DNA of 64,000 bases from Rhodanobacter denitrificans (lineage in GTDB: Bacteria > Pseudomonadota > Gammaproteobacteria > Xanthomonadales > Rhodanobacteraceae). The first letter of the stretch is position 1, and the number at the start of each line of letters is the position of its first letter. Of the stretch, positions 5,167-13,881 are shown one piece after another. Where the stretch lies: the NCBI RefSeq assembly GCF_003335105.1, contig NZ_QFWQ01000006.1, positions 124,001 to 188,000 on the forward strand, in the 5' to 3' direction. The position numbers were made by a program, and so were the translations under genes. The notes beneath the pieces are model-generated. The model saw only the letters and a program-made list of their open reading frames with translations, had not been told where the DNA came from and searched no databases.

Positions 5167-7632
5167 TTACTGGCAAGCCTCGCAGTACTCGGGATTTTCC
5201 AGTGAGCAGAACACGGCGGCATTGGCCTGGGCCTGGTCGGAGAGCGCCGACACCGTGGTCTTGGCGATCTTCGTCGCCGGTCGCGAGCGCAGGTAGTAGG
5301 TGGTCTTGATGCCGGCCTTCCAGGCGTACATGTACATGGACGAGAGCTGCCCGATGTTCGGATTTTCCATGAACAGGTTCAGCGACTGGCTCTGGTCGAT
5401 CCAGGCCCCGCGGGAGGCGGCCAGGTCGATCAGCGCCTTCTGTGGCAATTCCCACACCGTGCGGTAGATCCGGCGCAGGCGCTCGGGGATCGCCGCGATG
5501 CCCTGGATCGAGCCTTCCGCCAGCTTGATCGCGTCGCGTATTTCCGGCGTCCACAAGCCCAGCGCCTTCAGCTCGTCGGCGAGATGGCGGTTCACCTGCA
5601 GGAAATCGCCGGACAGCGTCTCGCGCTTGAACAGGTTGGACACCTGCGGTTCGATGCATTCGTAGCAGCCGGCGATCGAGGCGATCGTGGCGGTGGGCGC
5701 GATCGCGATCAGCAGCGAGTTGCGCAGGCCGTGCTGCCGGATGCGCTCGCGCAGGGCGTCCCAACGCGCGGCATCGTGCGGCGCGGCGTGCGGCCAGTAG
5801 TCGAACTGCAGCTCGCCGTCGGCGGCGCGGCTCTCGGCGAAGCCGGGATGCGCACCGTCGGCCGCGGCCAGTTCGCACGATTGCGACAGCGCGTGGAAAT
5901 AGATCTCCTCGGCGATGCGGGTGGACAGCGCCAGCGCCTCGGCCGAGTCGAACGGCAGGCGCAGCCGGAAGAACACGTCCTGCAGGCCCATCACGCCCAG
6001 GCCCACCGGGCGCCACTTCATGTTCGCGGTGCGTGCGGTCTCGATCGGGTAGTAGTTGAGGTCGATCACCCGGTTGAGCTGGCGCACGGCGGTGCGCACG
6101 GTTGCGGCGAGCTGGTCGAAGTCGAATGAATCATCGACGACATGCCGCGCCAGGTTCACCGAGCCGAGGTTGCACACTGCCGTTTCGTTCGCCGAGCTCA
6201 CTTCCAGGATCTCGGTGCACAGGTTGGACAGGTGGATCACGTTGTCCGCTCTGGCCGTCTGGTTGCTGGTGGCGTTGCAGCGGTCCTTGAAGGTCATCCA
6301 GCCGTTGCCGGTCTGCGCCAGCGTGCGCATCATGCGTGCATACAGTTCGCGCGCCTTCACCCTCTTCACGGCGAGGCCGCCCGCTTCCGCCTCGGCGTAG
6401 GCGCGGTCGAACGTCTCGCCCCAGCTGTCGACGAGGTGCGGCACGACCTTCGGATCGAACAGCGACCAGTCGCCGTCGTTCTCGACCCGGCGCATGAATT
6501 CGTCGGGAATCCAGTTCGCGATGTTGAGGTTGTGCGCGCGTCGTGCATCGTCGCCGGTGTTGTCGCGCAGTTCGAGGAAATCCTCGATGTCGGCGTGCCA
6601 CGATTCCAGGTAGACGCAGGCGGCGCCCTTGCGCTTGCCGCCCTGGTTCACTGCGGCGACCGACGCGTCCAGCGTCTTCAGCCATGGCAGCAGGCCGTTG
6701 GAGTGGCCGTTGGTGCCGCGGATCAGCGAACCGCGCGAACGCACCCGCGAATACGCCAGGCCGATGCCGCCGGCGAACTTGCTGAGCTTGGCCACGTCGG
6801 CGTACTTGTCGTAGATCGACTCCAGCGAATCGACCGGCGAATCGAGCAGGTAGCACGAACTGAGCTGCTCGTGCCGGGTGCCGGCGTTGAACAGCGTGGG
6901 CGAGCTGGCGATGTATTCCAGCGATGACAGCAGTCGATAGAGTTCCAGCGTCTCGCTGATTTGATGGGTACCGCCCTCGTTGCCGCCCAGCGCGCAGGCG
7001 ATGCGCATGAAGAAGTGCTGCGGCGTCTCGATCACGAAGCGCTGTTGCGGATGGCGCAGCAGGTAGCGGTCGTACACCGTGCGCAAGCCGAAGTATTCGA
7101 AGCGGCGCGTGGCCAGCGGATCGATCGCGTCGTTGAGCTTGCGTGCGTTGGCGGCCACGAAGTCGCGCAGGCGGTCGTTGAGGATGCCAAGTTCGGCGCC
7201 GCGCGCGATCGACTGCGAGAAGCTCTGGATTTCCTGGCCGCTGACCTCCTTGTCGATGTACGCACCGAGCAGGCGGGCGGCGAGCTGGCCGTATTCGGGT
7301 TCCTCCGCGGTCAGCGCGGCAGCGGTGCGGATCGAGAGCTGGTCGAGCTCCTGGGTGGTGGCACCGTCGTACAGGCCGCCGATGGTCTTCAGTGCCACCC
7401 GCAGCGGATCGACACCGTGCAGGCATTCGGCGCTGCGCGTCACCGCGCGCACGATCTTGTTGACGTCGACGGTTTCCTGGCCGCCGTTGCGCTTGGTCAC
7501 GCGCATGGGTGCCGCATTGTGCGGCGGGGTCAGCGCGAACGCGGTTTCGGACGCGGGCGCTTCGCCCATGGCGGCGGGCGAGTCGGTGCGCGCGGCGGTG
7601 CGCTCGTGCCCAACGGTATCGAGGGGTTGCAT
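5167..7632 (-). CDS. nrdA: Class Ia ribonucleoside-diphosphate reductase, alpha subunit (catalytic)
   Basis: 821 residues from the chosen start. An N-terminal ATP-cone (about 43-130, MRVTKRNGGQ onward) is the allosteric activity site. The catalytic barrel has the redox cysteines Cys260 (QLSSCYLLD) and Cys487 (ETAVCNLG), with Asn470, Cys472 and Glu474 in SNLCTEI. Near the end come the radical-relay tyrosines (TTYYLRSR) and the C-terminal thiol pair CEAC, which accepts electrons from thioredoxin or glutaredoxin. The frame stays open to 7836, but those codons lie in a riboswitch. GGAG 9 nt before ATG 7632 decides the start; ATG 7650 would add six residues. The partner nrdB lies 607 bp downstream, past the GIY-YIG cassette. 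Confidence 0.97.
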   Translation of the reverse strand: MQPLDTVGHERTAARTDSPAAMGEAPASETAFALTPPHNAAPMRVTKRNGGQETVDVNKIVRAVTRSAECLHGVDPLRVALKTIGGLYDGATTQELDQLSIRTAAALTAEEPEYGQLAARLLGAYIDKEVSGQEIQSFSQSIARGAELGILNDRLRDFVAANARKLNDAIDPLATRRFEYFGLRTVYDRYLLRHPQQRFVIETPQHFFMRIACALGGNEGGTHQISETLELYRLLSSLEYIASSPTLFNAGTRHEQLSSCYLLDSPVDSLESIYDKYADVAKLSKFAGGIGLAYSRVRSRGSLIRGTNGHSNGLLPWLKTLDASVAAVNQGGKRKGAACVYLESWHADIEDFLELRDNTGDDARRAHNLNIANWIPDEFMRRVENDGDWSLFDPKVVPHLVDSWGETFDRAYAEAEAGGLAVKRVKARELYARMMRTLAQTGNGWMTFKDRCNATSNQTARADNVIHLSNLCTEILEVSSANETAVCNLGSVNLARHVVDDSFDFDQLAATVRTAVRQLNRVIDLNYYPIETARTANMKWRPVGLGVMGLQDVFFRLRLPFDSAEALALSTRIAEEIYFHALSQSCELAAADGAHPGFAESRAADGELQFDYWPHAAPHDAARWDALRERIRQHGLRNSLLIAIAPTATIASIAGCYECIEPQVSNLFKRETLSGDFLQVNRHLADELKALGLWTPEIRDAIKLAEGSIQGIAAIPERLRRIYRTVWELPQKALIDLAASRGAWIDQSQSLNLFMENPNIGQLSSMYMYAWKAGIKTTYYLRSRPATKIAKTTVSALSDQAQANAAVFCSLENPEYCEACQ

Positions 7633-7779
7633 GGCTGGTGGCTCCGGCATGGATATCAAACGCCTGCTCCCGCGCGCAGGGCCTGATAGCGATGGATTCC
7701 GGAGGGCGACGCGCAAGCCGGGCGCCGGGTGGCGACCTGCTTCACGACGCGCTTCCCCGCGGAAGCCGTCACTACGCAC

Positions 7780-7797
7780 CGGGGCACGTTCGCCCCG
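7780..7797 (-). promoter_or_regulatory. Hairpin following the cobalamin riboswitch
   Basis: On the minus strand CGGGGC-GAACGT-GCCCCG forms a 6-bp GC-only stem directly after the riboswitch core. It may be the expression platform element that hides or frees the nrdA ribosome site. There is no T-tract, so control of translation or of Rho access is more likely than intrinsic termination. This role is inferred. Confidence 0.45.
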
Positions 7798-7799
7798 AT

Positions 7800-7980
7800 G
7801 TGCCGGCAGGTCTTCGGACTTGCGGACGAGGATCAAAGCGATCCGCCTACTTGCCCTCGCTTCCCGGCCGTGGACGACCAGTGCTTGTGAAGGCGTTCGT
7901 TTCCGCTTTACCGCTGCGGGGCAGTTCCGGAGTTACACCGGATTCCCTTTTAAGCCCGACCGATGTCGCATCTGGTCGGG
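7800..7980 (-). promoter_or_regulatory. Cobalamin (B12) riboswitch in the nrdA leader
   Basis: Read on the minus strand from 7980, the leader contains GGGAATCCGGTGTAACTCCG, then ACTGCCCCGCAGCGGTAA, and near the end AGTCCGAAGACCTGCCGGCA. These are the conserved blocks of the cobalamin riboswitch aptamer, in order and at normal spacing. The element lies between the predicted promoter and nrdA. The expected effect is that adenosylcobalamin lowers class Ia RNR expression. B12 riboswitches are known upstream of class Ia nrd operons in organisms that also have the B12-dependent class II enzyme, for example Streptomyces. A class II RNR elsewhere in this genome is therefore predicted. Confidence 0.92.
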
Positions 7981-7989
7981 CACCGACGC

Positions 7990-8037
7990 ACACAACATAT
8001 CGGGTGACCCAAGCATGGTCAACCCAACAAGTTGTGC
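7990..8037 (-). promoter_or_regulatory. nrdA promoter with two NrdR-box-like sites
   Basis: On the minus strand TTGACC (8022-8017), a 17-bp spacer and TATGTT (7999-7994) make a good sigma-70 promoter, with a start near 7987 just before the riboswitch. ACACAACATATCGGGT (7990-8005) overlaps the -10 and matches the NrdR box pattern ACACWATATATWGKGT at 14 of 16 positions. ACCCAACAAGTTGTGC (8022-8037) overlaps the -35 and matches at 11 of 16. The 32-bp offset fits the usual tandem NrdR boxes. The consensus was recalled, not searched. The second box is weak. Confidence 0.6.
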
Positions 8038-8091
8038 ATAAGTCGGCGGGAAGGCCCTCGCGGGCGAGTGCCGGTGCGGGCCGCGGCGGAA

Positions 8092-8574
<483 letters not shown>

Positions 8575-8609
8575 CTAGTATTTACCTCGACGAGCTCGAG
8601 GCGCTATCC

Positions 8610-8870
8610 ATGATGGATAGGCAGGATATCGACCAGATTGCCCTGCGACTTGTGTCGTTGGTACCGCCAGGGGTGGCACAGGCGCATCAGGACTTGCGAG
8701 CCAACTTCCAAGATGTTCTGGCGCAAGGATTGCGCCGCCTCGATCTGGTCACCCGCGAAGAATTCGAAGTCCAGTCGCAGGTACTGGCGCGCACCCGCGC
8801 CAAGGTCGACGAATTGGAGCGACGCGTGGCCGAACTGGAGGCCGCGGTGGCTGCCCGCGCGGGTTCGTGA
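8610..8870 (+). CDS. ubiK: Ubiquinone biosynthesis accessory factor UbiK (YqiC/BMFP family)
   Basis: 86 residues starting MMDRQDIDQIALRL. The N-terminal amphipathic part is followed by REEFEVQSQVLARTRAKVDE and a coiled coil with ELERRVAELEA, the standard BMFP arrangement. UbiK works with UbiJ to help assemble the cytoplasmic Ubi complex for aerobic ubiquinone synthesis, and ubiJ is also in this window (20945-21595). A second ATG at 8613 is equally possible. Codons further upstream do not match the family. A hairpin terminator follows. Confidence 0.88.
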   Translation: MMDRQDIDQIALRLVSLVPPGVAQAHQDLRANFQDVLAQGLRRLDLVTREEFEVQSQVLARTRAKVDELERRVAELEAAVAARAGS

Positions 8871-8887
8871 CAACCACCTCCCGGGAG

Positions 8888-8941
8888 CCGCCTCCGATCC
8901 GTCACCCTCACCCCGAGAACGATCGGAGGCGGTTATTTGTT
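8888..8941 (+). terminator. Rho-independent terminator after ubiK
   Basis: CCGCCTCCGATC (8888-8899) pairs perfectly with GATCGGAGGCGG (8921-8932), a 12-bp stem with a 21-nt loop, followed by TTATTTGTT. It probably separates ubiK from yifB transcription. Confidence 0.78.
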
Positions 8942-9017
8942 CAGCGCTGCTGATGGAGCCGCCGATGTCCGTGCCTGTCAGCACCCTGTCCGCCACGCGC
9001 CACCGACCAGCGGTCGC

Positions 9018-10511
9018 ATGAGTCTTGCCGTCACCCTGAGTCGGGCCCAGGAAGGGATCGCCGCACCGCAGGTGATGGTCGAGGTGCATCTTTCCGGTGG
9101 CTTGCCGAGCACCAGCATCGTCGGCCTGCCCGAGGCCGCGGTGCGCGAGGCGCGCGACCGCGTGCGCGTGGCGATCCAGAACACTGCGTTCGAGTACCCC
9201 GGCCGTCGCGTCACGGTGAACCTGGCGCCGGCCGAGTTGCCCAAGGACGGCGGCCGTTTCGACCTGCCGATCGCGCTGGGCATCCTCGCCGCCAGCGGCC
9301 AGGTGCCGCGCGAGAAGCTGGACGACTGCGAATTCCTCGGCGAACTGGCGCTGACCGGCACGTTGCGCAGCGTGTCTGGCGTACTGCCGGCGCTGCTGCG
9401 TGCGCGGGCGCGCGGGCGCCGGGTGGTGGTGCCGCGCGAGAACGCCGCCGAGGCGGCGCTGGTATCGGACGTGGACGTGCGGGTCGCCGACACCCTGGCC
9501 GAAGTGTGCGGCTGGCTGCGCGGCGCGCACGAACTGTCGATGCCGGTCGGCATTCCCAGCGACGGCGGCGCCGACGGCGGCCCGGACCTGGCCGACGTGC
9601 GCGGTCAGCTGCAGGCGCGGCGTGCGCTGGAGATCACGGCGGTGGGCGGCCACCACCTGCTGCTGGTGGGGCCGCCAGGTACCGGCAAGACCATGCTGGC
9701 CGAGCGCCTGCCTGGCATCCTGCCGCCGCTGTCGGAGTCGGAGGCGCTCGAAACCTGCGCCGTGCTGTCGGTGGCCGGGCAGATCACCGACCCGAAGCAC
9801 TGGCGCCGGCGCCCGTTTCGCGCGCCGCACCACACCGCCTCGGCGGTGGCGCTGGTTGGCGGCGGCTCGAACCCGCGCCCGGGCGAGATCTCGCTGGCGC
9901 ACAACGGCGTGCTGTTCCTGGACGAGCTGCCCGAGTTCAGCCGGCACGTGCTGGAAGTGCTGCGCGAGCCGATGGAATCGGGCCATATCATGATCTCCCG
10001 CGCGGCACGGCAATCGACCTTTCCCGCGCAGTTCCAGCTGGTCGCGGCGATGAATCCCTGCCCCTGCGGCCACGCCGGCGATCCGCGCTGCCAGTGCACG
10101 CCGGACCAGATCCAGCGTTACCGTGCGCGCATCTCCGGGCCGCTGCTCGACCGCATCGACCTGTGCGTGGAGGTGCCGCCGGTGCCGCTGGCCGACCTGG
10201 GCACACCGCGCGGCGAGCGCGACGAGGATTCCGCCACGGTGCGCGCGCGCGTGCTCAAGGCGCGGCGGCAGTCGCTGATGCGCGCGGGCCGGCCGAACGC
10301 GGAGATCAGCACGCGCGAACTGGAGCGTGACTGCGCGCTGGGGCCGGCCGAGCGGCGCTGGTTCGAATCGGCGCTGGAGCGGCTGGGCCTGTCCGCGCGC
10401 GCCTACCATCGCGTGCTGCGGGTGGCTCGCACCATCGCCGATCTCGATGGCGGCGCCGCGTTGCTGGAGCGCGAGCACCTGGCCGAGGCGTTGCAGTACC
10501 GGCGGTTTTGA
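9018..10511 (+). CDS. yifB: YifB/ComM family AAA+ ATPase (Mg-chelatase-like)
   Basis: 497 residues. The N-terminal third is the ChlI-associated Lon-protease-like fold. A Walker A site GPPGTGKT lies at 218-225, Walker B is VLFLDELPEF, and the C-terminus is a Mg-chelatase-type domain. A zinc-type Cys cluster is visible in NPCPCGHAGDPRCQC. In Vibrio and Haemophilus the homologue ComM is a branch-migration helicase that helps integrate transforming DNA, so a role in natural transformation is plausible. ATG 9018 is where homology starts (MSLAVTLSRAQEG). Confidence 0.93.
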   Translation: MSLAVTLSRAQEGIAAPQVMVEVHLSGGLPSTSIVGLPEAAVREARDRVRVAIQNTAFEYPGRRVTVNLAPAELPKDGGRFDLPIALGILAASGQVPREKLDDCEFLGELALTGTLRSVSGVLPALLRARARGRRVVVPRENAAEAALVSDVDVRVADTLAEVCGWLRGAHELSMPVGIPSDGGADGGPDLADVRGQLQARRALEITAVGGHHLLLVGPPGTGKTMLAERLPGILPPLSESEALETCAVLSVAGQITDPKHWRRRPFRAPHHTASAVALVGGGSNPRPGEISLAHNGVLFLDELPEFSRHVLEVLREPMESGHIMISRAARQSTFPAQFQLVAAMNPCPCGHAGDPRCQCTPDQIQRYRARISGPLLDRIDLCVEVPPVPLADLGTPRGERDEDSATVRARVLKARRQSLMRAGRPNAEISTRELERDCALGPAERRWFESALERLGLSARAYHRVLRVARTIADLDGGAALLEREHLAEALQYRRF

Positions 10512-10513
10512 AG

Positions 10514-10616
10514 CAGGAGCGAGTGGAGAGGAGTGAGAGATGAGAGAGCGCGCGTCGTCGCACGCTTCTGCTCTTCACTCACTTTTCACTCCTCTCCACT
10601 CACTCCTCGCTTTTCA
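10514..10616. repeat. Purine-rich inverted repeat, copy 1
   Basis: A left arm rich in GAGTG/GGAGAG and a right pyrimidine-rich arm. GAGTGGAGAGGAGTGA (10521-10536) is the exact reverse complement of 10586-10601. Related copies lie at 12456-12567 and 18361-18485. It sits between yifB and the antiporter gene. Confidence 0.8.
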
Positions 10617-10677
10617 GATGCTGGACGCGCGCCCCGCCGCATGTTTCGATGGCGGCCCGAGGTGTCCAAGGATTGCG

Positions 10678-12471
10678 ATGGCGATCGAGCCGGGCCTGAT
10701 GCTTGCCGGCATGTTGATGATCGGCTTCCTGGCGCAGTGGCTGGCATGGCGGGTGAAGCTGCCCGCGATCCTGTTCCTGCTGCTGGCCGGCATCGTGCTG
10801 GGCCCGATCGGCGGCGTGCTCGATCCGGACCGGCTGCTGGGCGGGCTTCTGTTCCCGACCGTGTCGCTGGCGGTGGCGCTGATCCTGTTCGAGGGCAGCC
10901 TGACCCTGCGTTTCCATGAACTGCCGGGCATCGGCAAGGCCGTGCGCGGGCTGGTCAGCTATGGCGCGGTGGCCTCGTTGCTGCTGCTGGCGCTGGCCGC
11001 GCACCTCGTTGCCGGGCTGGCCTGGCCGATCGCGCTGCTGTTCGGCGCGCTCGCCTGCGTGACCGGGCCGACGGTGATCGCGCCGATGCTGCGCACGCTG
11101 CGCCCGAACGCGCGCATCGCCAACACGCTGCGCTGGGAAGGCATCGTGATCGACCCGCTGGGCGCGCTGTTCGCGGTGCTGATCTACGAGGCGATCGTGT
11201 CGCGCCAGGAGGGGCACACCATCGGCGTGTTCATCGCCACGATCGGCTGCGGCGTGGGCATTGGTGCGTTGTCCGCCTGGCTGATGGCATTCTTCCTGCG
11301 CCGCCAGATGATCCCCGAGTATCTGCAGAACTACGCGGTACTGGCCGCGGTGTTGCTGGCCTTCAGCATCTCCAACACGCTGACCCACGAGTCGGGGCTG
11401 CTGGCGGTGACGATCATGGGCATCGCGCTGGGCAACCTGCGCGGCGTGCACATCGACGACATCCTCGATTTCAAGGAAAGCCTCACCACCGTGCTGGTGT
11501 CGCTGCTGTTCATCCTGCTGGCGGCGCGGCTGCACTGGCCGCTGCCCGACGGCATGCTGGGCGCGGGCATCGTCCTGTTCCTGATCGCGCAGCTGGTGGT
11601 GCGACCGCTGACCGTGGCGTTGTCGAGCCTGGGCAGCGGCCTTTCCTGGCGCGAGCGCACGTTGATCGGCTGGGTGGCGCCGCGCGGCATCGTGGCGGCG
11701 TCGGTTTCGGCGCTGTTCGCGTTGCGCCTGGACGCGCTCGGCGTGCCCGGCGCGGAGGCGCTGGTGCCGCTGGTGTTCACCCTGATCATCGGCACGGTGA
11801 TCCTGCAGAGCGCGACCGCACGGCCGCTGGCGATCTGGCTGAAGGTGGCCGAGCCGGAGCCGCGCGGGGTGCTGATCTTCGGCTCCGATCCGGTGGCCCG
11901 TGCGATCGGCAAGTCGCTGCACGAGGCCGGTTTTCGGGTGGTGCTGGCCGATGACGACTGGGACGGCATCCGCCTGGCGCGGATGGAAGGGCTTGCCACG
12001 TTCTTCGGCAACCCGGCTTCGCCGCATGCCGAACGGTACCTCGACCTCACCGGCATCGGTCGGCTGCTGGCGGTGTCCACCCATCGCGAGCGCAACTCGC
12101 TGGCCTGCGTGCATTACCGGCAGGAGTTCGGGCGATCGAAGGTCTATCGCCTGCGCAACCTTACGCCGCAGGAGAACACCGACCGCGCGGCGCTGGCCGG
12201 CAGCCTGCTCGCCCCGCCGCTGTTCGATGAGGCGATGACCCACGGCCGCTTCGCCGAAATGCTGGAGCAGGGCTGGCGCATCAAGTCGACCAGACTCAGC
12301 GCCACGTTCGACTGGCCGCATTTCATCGAGCAGTACGGTTCGAGCGCGGTGTTGATGTTCGGCGTGGAGGAGAAGGGCGCGTTGCGGGTGGCGTCGGCCA
12401 AGCGCGAGCTGGAGCCGAAGCCGGGCTGGACGGTGATCGCGCTGGTGCCGGAAACCAGGAGTGAGAAATGA
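10678..12471 (+). CDS. CPA1-type sodium (or potassium)/proton antiporter with C-terminal nucleotide-binding domain
   Basis: 597 residues. About 11-12 membrane helices cover residues 5-425, including the family stretch LFGALACVTGPTVIAPMLR and SVSALFALRLDALG. After residue 430 comes a soluble TrkA-N-like Rossmann domain (VLIFGSDPVARAIG), which normally gates such antiporters in response to nucleotides. ATG 10678 has AAGGA 7 nt before it. The frame extends upstream through a repeat, which is not homologous. The last residues (ETRSEK) are encoded by the edge of the next purine-rich repeat. Ion preference cannot be told from sequence. Confidence 0.9.
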   Translation: MAIEPGLMLAGMLMIGFLAQWLAWRVKLPAILFLLLAGIVLGPIGGVLDPDRLLGGLLFPTVSLAVALILFEGSLTLRFHELPGIGKAVRGLVSYGAVASLLLLALAAHLVAGLAWPIALLFGALACVTGPTVIAPMLRTLRPNARIANTLRWEGIVIDPLGALFAVLIYEAIVSRQEGHTIGVFIATIGCGVGIGALSAWLMAFFLRRQMIPEYLQNYAVLAAVLLAFSISNTLTHESGLLAVTIMGIALGNLRGVHIDDILDFKESLTTVLVSLLFILLAARLHWPLPDGMLGAGIVLFLIAQLVVRPLTVALSSLGSGLSWRERTLIGWVAPRGIVAASVSALFALRLDALGVPGAEALVPLVFTLIIGTVILQSATARPLAIWLKVAEPEPRGVLIFGSDPVARAIGKSLHEAGFRVVLADDDWDGIRLARMEGLATFFGNPASPHAERYLDLTGIGRLLAVSTHRERNSLACVHYRQEFGRSKVYRLRNLTPQENTDRAALAGSLLAPPLFDEAMTHGRFAEMLEQGWRIKSTRLSATFDWPHFIEQYGSSAVLMFGVEEKGALRVASAKRELEPKPGWTVIALVPETRSEK

Positions 12472-12567
12472 GGAGCGAGAAGTGAGAGAGAGCCGGCGCG
12501 CTGCGCACCGGCGTTCACCTGTCTTCTCTCACTCCTGACTCTTCTCTACTCACTTCTCGCCTTTCAC
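12456..12567. repeat. Purine-rich inverted repeat, copy 2
   Basis: Arms include CAGGAGTGAGA (12456-12466) with its complement at 12527-12537, and GCGAGAAGTGAG (12475-12486) with 12549-12560. It lies between converging genes and supplies the stop codon of both the antiporter (12469-12471) and aceA (12564-12566). It could act as a bidirectional transcript end. Confidence 0.8.
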
Positions 12568-13859
12568 GCCGCCGAGGCCTGCTTGAACTGTGCCTCTTCG
12601 GTCGAACCCTTCAGCGCGGTGGTCGAAGACTGGCCCTGCTGGATCGCCTGGGTCACCTGGTCGAAGTAGCCGGTACCCACCTCGCGTTGGTGCTTGACCG
12701 CGGTGAAGCCGCGCTCGGCGGCAGCGAATTCCCTTTCCTGCAGTTCCACGAATGCGCTCATCTGGCGGCGCGCGTAGCCGTGTGCCAGGTCGAACATGCC
12801 GTAGTTCAGGCTGTGGAAACCGGCCAGGGTGATGAACTGGAACTTGTAGCCCATCGCACCCAGTTCCTTCTGGAAGTTCGCGATGGTGGCATCGTCCAGG
12901 TTCTTCTTCCAGTTGAAGCTGGGTGAGCAGTTGTAGGCCAGCATCTTGCCGGGGAACTTCGCATGGATCGCCTCGGCGAAGCGACGCGCGTCATCCAGGT
13001 TCGGCTTGCTGGTCTCGCACCAGATCAGGTCGGCGTATGGCGCGTAGGCGAGGCCGCGACTGATCGCCTGGTCCAGTCCCGGGCGCACGCGGAAGAAGCC
13101 CTCGACGGTGCGCTCGCCGGTGATGAACGGGCGGTCGTTGGGGTCGACGTCGGAGGTGAGCAGGTCGGCGGCGTCGGCATCGGTGCGTGCCACCAGCAGG
13201 GTCGGCACACCGGCGACGTCGGCGGCCAGGCGCGCGGCGTTCAATTTGTCGACCGCCTCGCGGGTCGGCACCAGCACCTTGCCGCCCATGTGGCCGCACT
13301 TCTTCACCGAGGCGAGCTGGTCCTCGAAGTGCACGCCGGCGGCGCCGGCCTCGATCATCGCCTTCATCAGCTCGAACGCGTTCAGCACGCCGCCGAAGCC
13401 CGCCTCGGCGTCGGCCACGATCGGCACCAGCCAGTCGCAGTCGTCCTTGCCCTCGGCGTGGTGCAACTGGTCGGCGCGCAGCAGCGTGTTGTTGATCCGC
13501 TTGACCACCAGCGGCACGGAGTTGGCCGGGTACAGCGACTGGTCGGGGTACATCTCGCCGGCCACGTTGGCGTCGGCGGCGACCTGCCAGCCGCTGAGGT
13601 AGATCGCCTGCAGGCCGGCCTTCACCTGCTGCATCGCCTGGTTGCCGGTGAGCGCGCCCAGCGCGTTGACGAAATCTTCCTGGTGCAGCGACTTCCACAA
13701 CCGCTCGGCGCCGCGGCGGGCCAGCGAGTGTTCGACCGTCACGGTGCCGCGCAGGCGCGCCACGTCCTCGGCGGAGTAATTGCGCTGGACGCCAACCCAG
13801 CGCGGATTGTTGTTCCAGTCCAGCGAGATCTGTTCGGCGGTGGGCATTGTGGTCTTCAT
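12564..13859 (-). CDS. aceA: Isocitrate lyase
   Basis: 431 residues, near the 434 of E. coli. It splits isocitrate into glyoxylate and succinate in the glyoxylate shunt. The signature KKCGHMGGK is present, with catalytic Cys188. WVGVQRNYS and the metal-site region [10 protein letters not shown] are also intact. ATG 13859 has GGAG 7 nt upstream; ATG 13847 is a less likely alternative. It follows aceB by 22 bp on the same strand, so aceBA is an operon. No aceK gene is seen. Confidence 0.97.
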   Translation of the reverse strand: MKTTMPTAEQISLDWNNNPRWVGVQRNYSAEDVARLRGTVTVEHSLARRGAERLWKSLHQEDFVNALGALTGNQAMQQVKAGLQAIYLSGWQVAADANVAGEMYPDQSLYPANSVPLVVKRINNTLLRADQLHHAEGKDDCDWLVPIVADAEAGFGGVLNAFELMKAMIEAGAAGVHFEDQLASVKKCGHMGGKVLVPTREAVDKLNAARLAADVAGVPTLLVARTDADAADLLTSDVDPNDRPFITGERTVEGFFRVRPGLDQAISRGLAYAPYADLIWCETSKPNLDDARRFAEAIHAKFPGKMLAYNCSPSFNWKKNLDDATIANFQKELGAMGYKFQFITLAGFHSLNYGMFDLAHGYARRQMSAFVELQEREFAAAERGFTAVKHQREVGTGYFDQVTQAIQQGQSSTTALKGSTEEAQFKQASAA

Positions 13860-13881
13860 GGCATGGCTCCGTGGAAGGCGG

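Noticed and set aside
7633-7836. Upstream extension of nrdA by about 68 codons
   Set aside because: The extra codons lie in the cobalamin riboswitch and its hairpin. A Shine-Dalgarno site and homology support the start at 7632.
10512-10677. An antiporter N-terminal extension of about 46 residues
   Set aside because: It is translation of the purine-rich repeat. ATG 10678 has a proper ribosome site and starts the first membrane helix.
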